Shown one piece after another: positions 33,884 through 46,691 of a DNA stretch of 64,000 nucleotides. The stretch is from NCBI GenBank assembly GCA_930367205.1, contig OV884011.1, positions 139,497,937-139,561,936 of the forward strand. Direction: 5' to 3'. Under the pieces are notes generated by a model, which saw only the letters and a list, made by a program, of their open reading frames with translations, was not told where the DNA came from and did no database searches. The stretch is from Acanthosoma haemorrhoidale. Taxonomy: Eukaryota > Arthropoda > Insecta > Hemiptera > Acanthosomatidae. Within the stretch, counting starts at the first letter, position 1. Each line of letters opens with the position of its first letter. A program made the position numbers and the translations under genes.

Positions 33884-33978
33884 CACAGGTGGTCTGAAAA
33901 GTTTCCAACCTCAATATGAAGATGATAATAATATAAATAAAAGCTTTGTTAGGTCGGAAACTTTTCAGACCACCCGCG
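33884..33978 (+). mobile_element. MITE, copy 1
   Basis: This 95-bp element has terminal inverted repeats built around GGTGGTCTGAAAAGTTTCC at the left and its complement at the right. TA dinucleotides flank it (33882-33883, 33979-33980). The middle is AT-rich and codes for nothing. A second copy in the opposite orientation is at 58145. The TA duplication suggests mobilisation by a Tc1/mariner-type transposase, but the ends do not match the transposon at 42072. Confidence 0.82.
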
Positions 33979-33980
33979 TA

Positions 33981-36163
33981 ATTATAAATAAATATTTTTT
34001 CATTGGGACAAACATCGTTCAATTGCCAATACATTGAGTCATTAGGCTTTCATTGATCTCTCCTAATTGCAATAACTAGTAAATCACTTATGTTCAAGCA
34101 CTCCTAGAAAACTTCCGCAAACATATTTTGCATACTTTTTACTGCACTGAATTTTATTTTATTCTTTTGATCACGGGTGCTAAAATATTACTTAGTTTGT
34201 AGATTAGGTTTAGCTTAGTGTGACAGTTTTACTTGTAAAAGTTTTGTGTAGCTATACATTTAAAAACTTCAAAATGTATTGAATGTTGCAAAAGAAATAC
34301 TAATAATCAAATTAAAACAATTTATTCTTGTAATGGTATGAAGTTTATTCACTTTATAATATGTCCAAATGTCTCTTTGGAATAATGGATCTTTTGAATA
34401 AGATTTATCAAAACATTAACTCCTATATTAATGTTTAAGAAAAAAATTTAAATTTCAATTAATTAAGAAGAGTTGACTTATTTTTTCAGGGTGGTCATAA
34501 ATTTTTTTTGTTGGTACAGTGAGTGAAAGCTTGTGATAAAAAGTTTCAATTGTATGTTTATAAAAAGTCGGCAAAAAACATACAAAACGGATATTATTTT
34601 CATGTGGAAGCATAAATACTAAATTATGTAACAGGTTTATTTAGAGTCCATTATTTAACATATTCGTTCGTTAACTTAACTTGTGATTGGTGGAACGTCC
34701 AACATACGAGCTGACGTTTATCGAATCAAATGAAAATAAAGTGGGATTTTAAGTTATGATAGTGGGATCGATATAGTATCTAGTATTAATAGTAGTATGG
34801 GCATAGTCCGATAGTTAAAAAATATACTATTATAATAATTATATAAATATATAAAGATAGAATTAAATAAACGGAAGCTACAGACTATAAAAGAACGACA
34901 GCAAGCTCTGTTTACTGTTTGGATTTAAACGGAGGTTCACTTTAAATAAAAAGGCTTTTAAGAATAAGCCTTTCGCAATTAGTTTAAAATGTGACTTTAG
35001 AAAACCTATATAGAGTGAATAATTTTATTATTTTGTGGTATAGTAAAGTTGTTTTTTATTTTTATAAAATCTACCTTCATTTATTCTCAACTGTCGTTTA
35101 TTATTAACTCGATTTATGTGTTATTTATAATTAACTGAAGAATTCTTTGCAATCTATTAACAGAAACAATTAACATAAAAAATTAATGGTTTTAATTTTA
35201 TTGTAATAAAATCAAGATATATTGATTATGATAGAAATATACAATCGTTTTGTAAAATTACAATTTTCTTATCAGAGGCTTTATTAACTTCACTGCCACA
35301 CTCCTAATTACCCTAGGGTTACATTTTCCTTACGCCTGGAACATAAATCTTCAGGCGTTCGTTCTGTCAGTAATTCATAGGAATTAATGATGACCCGTTT
35401 TTTAGGCCGTATATCCATGGAAAAATGAAATATAACGAGACAAAAGAAGGCGAGGTAAAGGGAGCGGTGTGAAAAAGCGCTGACATCAATTAACCTTCAG
35501 CGACCATAAGCTCTCCAGCCACCACAATGGCTTCTGGGTCAACAGAGGCTTCGCACCGGGCTTGGGGATCACTTTAAATATACCCATCCATACTCATGGG
35601 AAACTTAATTAAGCTTTCAAGAATTATAAAATCGTGAATAATTAAAAGTATTGTTATTGCCAAGATCGACGGGTAAAGTTTTAATTTCAAAGAGGTGTGG
35701 GTGAATCGTTTGCGTGTACGTACTTGCTAAGAAAGAACCGCCGTAAAATGCAATTAATGGATTCGAATATTAAAACATACAGTAGTCGTAAAACGATACC
35801 GGACACTGTGATTTTGTTACTTATTTTTTCTGACGTCAGCAACAGATAGAGCTTTATCCCACTATAAATATTTTGAGAAGTTTTATGAGGTCGGTCAATC
35901 AAACCGTCTCCTGAATTAATAAAAAAATCACATTCAGTACTTTTACCGACTATTAACATTTTAGCGATTACACGACAAGATTTCCCTTAAAGTGAACAAA
36001 CAATAATTCTTTCACGGATATACATACTTGTATGACGAACCATTTTAACTAACTGAATGAAAATATTGTTTTGTATTACTTTAATAAGGATTAGTGGACA
36101 AATAAAATAACTTTCTTAATTCAAAATTAAATTTGATCAATATATATTTTTTTCTTTTGAACT
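33981..36163. other. AT-rich intergenic, nothing recognised
   Basis: A less AT-rich patch at about 35440-35600 holds no open frame or repeat that I can place. Confidence 0.45.
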
Positions 36164-36544
36164 TCTTTATTGTGCTAAAATTACTATAGGCAATAAGTAA
36201 TTGTGATAAGTGTTCTTATTCATATCATATTTAAAATTTTCATTCACTCTCTCATTCATACATTATATAAAAATAGCCCAGAGACCTCCCAAATCCACAT
36301 GGTTGTCACCTCCCTCGCATGCGAAAGAGGAAGCGGAGTCTTGGGAAGTCCCCCACGATCCTCCGTCAGCCACGTCACCGGATACGAGCCAGTAGAGTTT
36401 TAAATTACTAAATTATAGTTTATATAAATTACAGTTATGAATTACTAATTTACAAAGTTGTACTTAGGCCAATACTGGACATACGGAATAAAGCTATGGG
36501 GGGCAGCAAAAAGTCGATCATCAAGCGTATCCAATCCTTTCAAT
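36164..36544. mobile_element. jockey-type copy D with internal inversion
   Basis: 36164-36395 is the 3' UTR (long form) on the reverse strand. 36436-36544 is an ORF2 C-terminal stretch of the same family on the forward strand, matching about 521-625 of copy A. Read along the reverse strand this is an inverted 5' segment followed by a correctly oriented 3' end, the arrangement produced by twin priming during LINE insertion. Confidence 0.72.
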
Positions 36545-38459
36545 ATTATTTTTTTAAATTAATCATGGTCTTATTAATTCCTGTAAAAAAAAGAAGATAA
36601 GTCCTCATGATAGTTTCTGAGTATTAATAAATACATAACCTGTCTGGAAACTATTGAACACAACTTTGTACTATAAAAGCCGCTGGATTTATTAAGAAAT
36701 CCATGTATTGATTGCATGGATTCACCGACTTATTCACTAATTTCAATTAAAAAATATGAAATAACTAGCAAAATTACTTCACCAATATTATAATTTTTTA
36801 ATTACCTTTAATTAGTCTTAAATTGTTAAAAGTTTTCTGTTTTTCATTATTGTACAATTGGTAATTAAGAGTTACTTAAGACTTAGTTAATTAAGAGTTG
36901 ATCTATTGACAAATGAATGAATTTAGGATCTTCTGTAGTCAGTTATAATGCTTTTAATATTACATGATTTTAACATTACATGCCAAAAAAATAAAAATTA
37001 GATTTGTACAGCTATGAAATGTTGTGTTTTACTTTTTAGTACCGTCAAGCGGGGTCAAATGTTCAGAATAATTTCCTGACCAAAAGACAAATTCTGACCC
37101 AGACAAAATTCCTTTATTGTTTGTGAAAAAAAACAATACACCATCTTCGTGGGGGTCATAAGTTGCCTGTTTGTCAGGAAACCATCTTAACAATTCTCAC
37201 CCTATGGGCTAGTGGGCGCCCCATTTTATGTTACTGAAGCTAAGGGAATTTTTCCAACGCGTCGAATGACAGACCCACCCAAGACTTTTAATTTGAATGT
37301 TTGACCATAAAAAACCAACATCAATATCCTCTGTCCCAGTTTTAATGATACTCTAAAGCATTATTTATCTTCATTTAAAGGAGTGAATGATTTAGTTCAA
37401 ATAATAATACTTTACAATTTAAATAACGAAATAGCCATGAAAAGAAAAATGATTTCTTTGCTTAGTTAAGTTTTAATGAGTTCCAATATCTACAAAATAC
37501 AATTTATTCACTTATTAACTTCACAAATATTGAGTCTGGAAATAAAAAATTTACTTTATCTTTGATCGGAAAACCACTGGTCGTTGGATCTGCTAATACA
37601 TATAATACTCGAGGGGTTAATGACGTTTTTATACGGTGTAGTAGGTGTGCTTAACGACTTAAATTCAACGCTCTGAAATTCAAAAGTGGGCTGGCTAATG
37701 AGTAGCCCGCTCTCCCCATAAAGGATAAAGGAGTAAAGTGCTTATTTATTTCTTACTTAATACTCATTAAAGGCAATATTTAATGCTAAATACGAGAGCT
37801 CATAAAATTGAAGCTACTTATATCTGGCTCTAGCGTTGCTGACAGTTACTGTCGCGCCAGACTCCGCTATCTATCTGGTCTGAAGACTCGGTTTTATAAC
37901 TTGTATAAGAGACGCTAGACTCATTTATTAAAAGGATCGGCCTACTAAAGCCCCAAGGAGATCCCACTGACTGAATCCAATCTCCTTCAAAGAGACCGTG
38001 GGCAGTAAAACCGCTATTAACTCAGACCAAGAGGCCCGCTTTCGACGAATGGAGTCTTTGAGCAGAGTTGAACGTGTCTTCGATGCAATCAACAGAAGCA
38101 GCAGCAAAGTCATAAGCACGATTTATTCTTGAAGGGTTTATGATTGCAAGAGTAATAATACTTTTAACTCCTTTCCGTTTCTTATTTAAAAAAAAAAAAA
38201 ATGAGAAGGAAAAATCGGAACCATTCACATCAAGTGTTTCACGATCAAGGTTTTCTTTAAGGTCAGGAAAAAAAATACGACCGTTTTAATGACTTTTGTT
38301 TTTTTATTGTCCGACATACTTCTTTCCAGCAGTGGAGAAACAGTGAGCTCCACGAAGATTTTCAGCTGCCTACGGTGGATGAAATCATTTGTCATAGACA
38401 TAATCAAAATCTTCGATTCGTTGCAATATATGACAAACCCCGTGCGTAACACGATTTCC
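36545..38459. other. AT-rich intergenic
   Basis: Overlapping open frames at 37928-38228 (reverse) and 38225-38513 (both strands) show no domain I recognise. Confidence 0.4.
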
Positions 38460-38640
38460 CCCACTCCGTTTCCCCATCGATGGCAGAAGGCAGTCGAGGA
38501 GGAAACTCTCTAGGATGAAGTTAGTACGTAAGTTTAGTTTTAGGATAGTCTTAGGTCCCGTTATGTAGTCCAAAGGTGAGCCACATCACCTGGTCCTATT
38601 ACATTATATAATTTTTAACAATAAAAAGATAGATGTTAGG
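38460..38640 (+). repeat. 3' UTR of a second non-LTR family
   Basis: It begins with CCCCATCGATGGCAGAAGGC and continues to AAGGTGAGCCACATCACCTGG and an AATAAAAAG end near 38630. It aligns with 59680-59900 (CCACATCGATGGCAACAAAC ... AAGGTGAGCCCCATCAC), so both are copies of one element's 3' end. Confidence 0.5.
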
Positions 38641-41600
38641 TTAATAATAACTGCTTGAAATGCACAGATACAGTACAAGGAGCCATTCACAGCTCATTAA
38701 ATATTATATTATTGTATATACTTATTTTTTAAAAAAATATTCAAATACGGGTTAAGAAAAACAATCCCTTTCATTGGGCACGCGATGTTTTCATTCTTAT
38801 TCATAAAAATTTGCTTCAATTGTGTACAAATACAGTGTATTTGAAATTCTTAAGGGAGAAAAGAATACTTCTTTATTACTATGTAATTACAAAAACTATA
38901 TGATTGATAATGAAATTGTCTTATTTGGATTACCAGTATCTAACATTATCTAAACACATTAGTTACAAGACACACTCTTTACCGACTTAACTATTTCCTA
39001 TTTTCTCCAATTTTTCCATTCCGTCATAAATATTAATCTTGAAAGCCATACTATCAACTAAACTACTTTACGCTTCGCCATTTCATCAATATATTAACTA
39101 CTCAGCTTTCCTTGAACTTAGAAAGATACAAAACCGATGCTTAATTATTATGAAGAAGCATCAACCACCGGGCCCAAAAACCTGGGAATGATTAGCTATC
39201 TGCACTTTTATCCACAAACTCCAGACCTCAGGGTTACTCTAAAAATACAAATGTATGTCATGGGGTCCTGGCACTGGCCTTCAACCCAACTCATGTCCTG
39301 AGCGTCTGGGGCCACCTTCATGGAATTAAAGAAAATACTGCAAATTTCACTTAATCGTAATGCTCCAATAACCTATCCATCTACTACCGTTTCCACTAAT
39401 TTCCTTTCCTAGTATTACGTTCCTTTCTACATATATTGTGCATATTTATTGCGTACATCATACAATGTATTCATTCTTAATCATAAAGATTCACGTTAAC
39501 TGTGCACAATTATGTTGTTTATTTGCAACACCCAAGAAATGTGTCCACCAAGGAGAAAGAAATCCTGATTCTTTTTTTCATGTAATTACAATAATTAAGA
39601 ATAAAGGTGATTTTGAAGTTGAATTAAATTAAATAGTCACACGACGTTAATTAATTTGATTTGATTTTAACATTTCTGGGGGGGGGGGAGTTGAAATAAA
39701 ACCTTTATGCAAAATGACGTCCCATTATATAATACCATGCTTTAAAAATATCGCGACTACACTTTTGATGAGAGTTTTAATTACTTTAGTTTAATAAAGC
39801 CGACTTAAGCACCAAAACATATTATATATTATATGTCATATTACATAGTCAAGCTCAGTATAATACCTTTACTTATTTACAATAATATAACAAAAACACA
39901 CTTAATCCTCACTTCCTTTCGCATCTCATTGTTTTCAATTTATTTGTGGCACAATTTATCTTCACAAAGCTTCACCGTTTTCATATTCTAGCAATTAATA
40001 AAATAAAAAAAAAACTTAGTTAAATCACGATTATTACTGGGAGAGATTAAAAAAGAAATTAGCAAAATGCTTAAAACGCAAAAATGGGTCAAACCCAATC
40101 TACCACTATTATAGTTTTCTATACTAGTTTACAGGGAACTCCTTTATTTTTCAGAGGCATGTTCCAACCTTGAGTATCTACGAAAAAACTGATTTTTGAT
40201 TTGTATGAAGGAAAAGAGAATAACAAATTTAATTTATTGACAAATTTAAAGGCCCGATGTCAGACGTGCAAAATGATAAAGTTCTCATAAATAATAATTA
40301 ATGACTTAAAAATCATTAATTAAATTAGTTATTAATTTCTATGTGGATAGCTAATGACGAATGTGACTATAGTTGGCATATTATATTTATAGCTATCTAC
40401 ATATTATAATCATATGCGTAGTATATTATTCATTACTGGCGCTGGAATATCTATTATTTTTATTTTTCACGTTTAAATAACATATGATTAATTTAAGAAA
40501 CGACTCTTAAAAAAGTTATGGGCAGGGGCAGTTAAGGATTAGATATCAGGGTATTTTTACCAGTTGCTTGAACAATTTTCCTGGTAATTATTAATAAATA
40601 TTAAGTGTAAAAATAAATGAAACTTCAAATATATGGATTTGTTGCATATATGCGTATATTATTAACCATCGGACCTACATTGTTTTTAACTGATAGAGTT
40701 GTCAACAATTTTTTGATGACATTCTAAAAAGATAGGAAATTCTGCAAGGAGGCACCCTTGAGTCCTGAAGTGGCTGGACGAGTGGAAAGGGTCGATCTTG
40801 AACGCTGCCCGTTCTTCCCTACTCTTTTAAAATTCAATGTCACGTCCAATCTCTTTTCATAAATTGTAGAGAAATACACAATTTATTTTCGTTTGATAAA
40901 TCTATTTAGTGTTGATAATGCTATTATGTTGAAGATGTAAAGCAGATTGTATTAATTTAAAGCAAACTTTGAGAACCACCAAAGAATGAATTAAAGCTAA
41001 TTTTCGAGTCTTCATATAATTCAGCTAACTGTAGGAACAACTGTGGCGTTAGTAACAAACTTTATTTACTTATTTTTGTTTGTATATCAAATCGAGTGTT
41101 CATCGGGTGTCAATCGAGTGTTTATAAATAAAGTGTTCGTAGTCAATACTAGCTCATTGTTTCGAGTTTGAATTTTCGAAACTTTCGTTAGTAGCTTTGG
41201 AAGTCAGTACGTCAAAATTGATTGTAAAAATAATACTGTATAAATCCTAAGGTTATATATTAAAATTCTCCGTACGAGTCACATTAAATGTATGTAAAAA
41301 AAAAATCCATGTATAATTTTACATATATATTAAAACAAAAAAAAAAAATTGGAGTAAAAATTCATCTTTAGGGATATTTTAAAAATTAGGTTTGAAAATC
41401 AAAAAATAGAAATCTCTGCTTCAGGCTAATATGAACAGTTATTATTTAGTTATTTCTGCGAGAATTTAATTTCCATGAAAAAAAGTATTTCCCAAGGACT
41501 CAATTTCTAATGAGACCTTCTTAGAATTTATGAACATTCTACATTTCCTTTAAACTAACTTAATTTATCACCAAACAACATAGAAATAAACATAAATTTA

Positions 41601-42069
41601 TTTAGGCACAATCGCTTTCAGCAACTCACACTACCATTTTAAAATGTGTATAATATATTGTGGTTTGATCCTTCTTAGTACACTCGGTACATAAAAAAAA
41701 AAAACTAGAAATGTTTCATTCGTTTATTTAAGTACTTTCGAAAATAAAAAAAAAATAGTTAAGCTCTTACAGATGGTAACAATTTTAATTTCTAAAATAT
41801 CATTACATTAGTATTTGATGTATAAGGGTAAATATCGCAAATGACTTGACAAATATGAATAACGATTCTAGGATCTAGTCGTAAAAACATCAAACTAAGT
41901 AGAAAATGTAATTTTAGGTCTCTTGCAAAAATTTTTTGGGAAATTCCAGGATAAAGACAATTTATTACTTAAGTTAGCTTACGAAAAGTAATCTGAACAT
42001 TGCCAATTGGGACCTGAGTTGAATCGTGTAACAGTACGTGTTGATTGTGTGCGGATTGTAATATATTTA
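38641..42069. other. AT-rich intergenic with one small jockey fragment
   Basis: Apart from 39256-39316 nothing is recognised. A G-run lies at about 39680-39690. Confidence 0.4.
39256..39316 (+). repeat. fragment of the jockey-type 3' UTR (long form)
   Basis: GGGGTCCTGGCACTGGCC and CTCATGTCCTGAGCGTCTGG match the 3' UTR start of the long-form copies on the opposite strand at 14430-14465 and 50115-50160. About 60 bp are alignable. Confidence 0.5.
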
Positions 42070-42194
42070 TACACGGTGTTTCAGTAATCTATTTACAGTT
42101 TCATCGCTTTATAAAGAATGCACAGAAGAATATTTTTCAAAATTTTATTCATAGATCATGTAAATTAGGATTTGGCATTTTATTAGTAATTTAT

Positions 42195-43293
42195 TTAGTA
42201 ATCAAGAATCGAAATTCCGGTTTGAAAAATGTCCTCCAAATGATACCGATTTCGGCGCACGCACTCTTCGAGCCTCTCGCGAAAGTTCAACATCAGCCGC
42301 TGAACCATTTGTCGAGGGATAGTTGCCATCTCTCGTCAAAACGCTTCCTTCAGTTCTGCTATAGTTCTCGGCTTCTTGATGGTATACCTTTGCTTTGATG
42401 TGCCCCCAAAGAAAATAATCGCATGGTGCCAGGTCTGGGGATCGAGGCAACATCTCCCCGCAAAGAAATGACGGGGAAAAAGGCGGAGTAGTTTGGTCTT
42501 TGGTGCTCTTGATGTGTGGGAAGTCACCCCATCTTGTTGGAACCACATCCTGCGCCTCATTATGCGTCTTTTCCGTAGCTCAGGAACAAGGAATCGTCTA
42601 GTCATTTCCAGGTAACGGTCAGAGCTAACTGTGACTGATGCACCTCTCTCGTCATCATGCCAACACTTCCGACTGCACACCATACAGTTACCTTTTCACA
42701 ATGAACCTCCCTTGTTCATGGATATTGCGTGGGTTTGTGGTGCCCAGTACCTACAGTTTTGTTTATTCCCAAAACAGGATAGGTGGAAGTGGGCCTCGTC
42801 ACTGGTCATGAAACGATGTCTTCTGTCAACATTTCAAGCATTGTTTGAGTGAATTCCATTCTGATGGCGTAATCACGGGGCAACAACTGTTGTGTATTCG
42901 CGAGTTTATAAGTGTGGAAGCTCAAATCCTTTAGAATCCTCCGAACGGATGAATGGCAGATCCTCAGTGCAGCTGTGTGTCTCTGTAATGAACGCCCTGT
43001 GCTTGCCTCCACTGCCTGGCGCACACCTTCCTCAAATTGTGGTTTATGAACAGTACGTTGAGCCCCTACTGCCCTTTTCACTTGAGGTCCGCTTACCTAG
43101 AATATATACCGACCCATTTCACTATGGTAGGCCTTGAAGGAACAAGAACGTGACGCCCGATATTGAAGTGCGTCTTTGAGCCACCGTCGCAGAATCACCG
43201 TTCTTTATTTTTTTTTTTTTAATTTCAAATATCACCGTTCTTCAGAAACGCTTCCACTTTAAACGTACGTTGCTCGTCACTCCACGGATCCAT
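42195..43293 (-). pseudogene. Tc1/mariner (IS630-type) DDE transposase, frameshifted
   Basis: Transposase would bind the inverted repeats and cut and paste the element into TA sites. The start ATG at 43291-43293 opens MDPWSDEQRTFKVEAFLKNG. An insertion breaks the frame at 43206. The helix-turn-helix part follows in 43081-42806 (SLQRHTAALRI, SVRRIL). The DDE core is visible in pieces: TSDEAHFHLS near 42800 (first Asp), WFQQDGVTSHTS near 42535 (second Asp), and RSPDLAPCDYFLWG near 42410 (third acidic region). The stop is at 42195-42197. At least four frameshifts or stops are present, so it is inactive. Confidence 0.88.
43194..43242 (-). mobile_element. 25-bp A-tail insertion with 12-bp target duplication
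   Basis: ATCACCGTTCTT at 43194-43205 is repeated exactly at 43231-43242. The 25 bases between (43206-43230) are mostly a T run, i.e. a poly(A) tail on the reverse strand. It looks like an extreme 5'-truncated retroinsertion inside the transposase gene, near its start. Confidence 0.7.
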
Positions 43294-43411
43294 GATGTCA
43301 CCTGAATGGAAGGGGGGACACGACGAGACCATCCCCACCCTTCTACGACCCTCCCTCACAACACTAGGCCTTTTTCAAACTGTAAATAGATCACTGAAAC
43401 ACCCTGTATAA

Positions 43412-46400
43412 AGAGTGAGGAAAGCGAAAAGCATACCTGCAAAATATCAAGGTTAGGACCTGAACCTCTAATTCTTTATCAAAACATGTGATCATCAATC
43501 CCTCGATTTTACTTCCTAAACCATCTTGGTCTCTGAAAATGGTCTTCCTTCCAAAATTCATGACACAACCCAGGAAGACTCTTTCCCCTGTGGTTGTCGT
43601 CATAGTTGGTAGAAGGTACCCACTTATCCTCACGATGCTGAGCTTACCACGATCAGACCTAACTATCAAAGAAAAAAATCTTTGTCTGAACACAGAGAAC
43701 GTATTGTATTGTATTCACTACAAGAAGTAGGCAAAATAATTACATGTCAGTAATAAGAACGATGATGGACAACTGTGTAATGTTGTCTTTAAAAAAATGC
43801 AATTAAATAAAACATTAATATAAGAAATTGATTAAAATTGGTAGGAACATATTAACTTATGGTACTTCAAAATTGTTGACTTTCAAAACTTAATTGTGGA
43901 ATATTTTTGCATCACCATCTGCAATGTGTTATTAAAACATTCTCGTTTTGTTTTATGCTGATGTTTGTTTTAATTCTTTTTTAATTTATTTTCATCAACC
44001 AATGATCAACCATTAATTCGCGCTTGGGAATAAAAAAAAGAGGCTCTAGTGCTGAATTTTATCTCTTCGAGTAATTAAAACCGATGCAGATAAACAATTG
44101 GAATGGCAAGACGACCTCCGCCGTTATGATTAAACATTTTACTTCTTAGAAAATAAAAGCAGCCTATTTCAGTTCCGTTTAATGGCATTATAAAGTGCCG
44201 GTAGTAAAGGATTTACTAGCTTGTTTCACTGAATAAGAAAAGTGAATCAAAGATATGACTTTCAGTATACCGATCTATATTTATTATATTCTAAATATTT
44301 TCAAGGGAAAAGTAATATTTACCGGTACAATCACACGTATTGTATTTCCTTATAAAACTTTTCGTGCTAGGTTGATCTGTCTAGAGATTTTATGACAGTT
44401 AAATGTATGTATTTACTGTATGGATTATGGGTCCTTTAAAGTTTGAGACAAAGGAAAAATTGAATATGTTTGATATTGCACTTGAGTTTTCATAGAAGAA
44501 AGATCAATGTACTTTCTGCGGTGATAATTTATGTAACCCGTTGAATAATTGAGGGGAATAAAAAACATTCATCTTTATGAATGATCTGGGAGATTTCGTT
44601 GTTGGAGAGAGGCAAGGCGAACCACCTAACTCATAAGTACACTCTTTACGTTTTCATATACATGGACATGTTCAAATCTTCCCAGTAACTTGGAGGTAAC
44701 GTGCTATTTGAGACTAGGGATGCTCTGTAGCTTTAGGCAGCGGCCCCAGGATGCCTAGGACATAGATCATCCCGCACCAATACAGTTGCAACACCAATTT
44801 CCAAGCTCGCACTTAAGGCCTTTACTTTAAAGCAAATACGGGCCAATCGACTACCGTGATGTTGCCAGTAAATAAACGTTATTATTATCAACTCCTTTCC
44901 CCTCTGATTGTTTAGAACTTTGAATAGCTTTGAACTGTTATTGGGACGTGAATATATATAAAAAAAAAGGGCGTTAAACCCACCCCACCAGTAAGACGTA
45001 TGCACCTGTTTCCACGACCTATTTGATTTTAATGAAGTAATTTTCTAAAGTTCATAATGATGTTACTATGGAGTTTTTGGATTAGTACGAGGGGTACCTA
45101 TTCCATGGAATCCACAACATGCAGGACATAAAGATAGGAACCAGGTATATAGGCCTAGGAAGCTTATTTAAAATAATTAGTATAGACTGTTCTTTGAGAG
45201 AACATAAAAAAAAAGGACATCTGATATCTGATTTCAAGAAGTGATTGAAGAAGGTCAAAAACAGTAAAAAAACTGGGGTGGGCACAAACGAATATGCAAG
45301 CCAGAATGGCAAGAACTATGACCAATATTTGATTAAAAAAATTACATTAAAAAACAAAAAACACTACATACCTGTATATGGGATGGTTTACTATCCGTAT
45401 CTATACAAAAATAAAATGTCCAAAAAAATAAAATAAACATTCTGGTGTTATTCCAGGCTAGTTCAGGGGAGAAGGACTGAGTGAAGCTTTAAAGCAGCAA
45501 GTTGCATGGAATACTTTATTTCCATGCAAATCTATATGCATAAGGAATATTTACAATATTAACAAGTAGATTTGTAACAAGAAAAAGAATGAAACCGAAG
45601 AAGGAACGTCTGGAATGACGTGTTGACGAGAAGGGGAGGACTTATCGACTGCCGCGTAGAATACTATTAAATAGTTATGTGGGGATCTCATATCAGTCGA
45701 CTCTGAGCGAAAGGTCCTATTTTCTTCACCAAGTTTTGCAATATCTGAGAAGATTTTATCCAATCAATTAGTGGTGAATTAAAACATAGATAAGTAAACG
45801 GATATATCAACACTACACATATTCCCCTAAACATTCGACGCCTTAAATGCTATTAAACCTTATTTTATTAGATGTGGTTTGATAAAAAAACAATGACAAA
45901 AGTCATTCCTTAAATTGTTAGAGGGGTTTAATGGGCATTTTCGGGTACTTAAAAAGACGTCGAAAACAATTGCGAAATTGTGCTTCAAGTTTAGAGTTCA
46001 TTCACGGATGGTAGGCCCCTCACTGATTAATGCAAATTCATAGATGGTTACAGCACTGTAGTGCAGAAGGTACTTAAGAATGCCAAATTTAATCGATACT
46101 ATCTTACAAGGGCTGCCAATAAATAATAGCTGATCTACCTTCTGTATTGATAAAGCAAAAAAAAAAGAAATGGGTAGAACATAGGATCCTTGGTTCAGCT
46201 TGTGAAATTTAATTTGGTACACTGAGGGTTATCAGGTGAACACCCTATCGATCAACATAGTTTTATAGTTCCAAATTTATTACGTAGTTTTCTCCAGCCT
46301 TAGTGCGAGAAGAATGAAAGAGGTGTGCTACGTTAATTACAGCGAGGCTTTGATGAGATTCGTTCGGATAAGATGCTTAAGAGATGAGGTGCTTTGAACC

Positions 46401-46691
46401 GGACATTAGAGGAGATGCGCTGGCTGGTATAATAGCGAATATGAGGTTATTACACCTTTCATGGGTTCAGCAGTGAATAATTGCTTTATGTTTAATTATG
46501 TTCTAGCAAAAGCTCGTAGGTTTTTGCAAAAGTAAATAATAAATATAATAAAACATAAATAATTAGTCTATATTCATATCTATAAAACATATGTTATCAT
46601 CGCATTACTTATGATGGCTAGGAGTTAGTAGAAGTCGACTATTACTCAACCAGTTGATCAAATGATCAGTAGCCACATTTTTTACTTATTT
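43412..46691. other. AT-rich intergenic with one SINE-like patch
   Basis: About 44700-44895 (+) is less AT-rich and ends in AATAAACGTTATTATTATC, a tail typical of short retroposons. No polymerase III boxes were found. The rest is unremarkable. Confidence 0.4.

Larger units (their letters stand above)
42072..43406 (-). mobile_element. Tc1/mariner-type DNA transposon, decayed
   Basis: The 1335-bp element has 30-bp inverted repeats (42072-42101 and 43377-43406, starting CACGGTGTTTCAG and CAGGGTGTTTCAG) with only a few mismatches. TA flanks both ends (42070-42071, 43407-43408). It carries a single transposase gene on the reverse strand, broken in several frames. The TIRs are far better kept than the gene. 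Confidence 0.9.

Noticed and set aside
33702..34037. 111-codon open frame
   Set aside because: It runs through the MITE at 33884-33978, so it is a chance frame.
37040..37115. TACCGTCAAGCGGGGTCAAA as a transposon end
   Set aside because: No inverted partner was found within the window.
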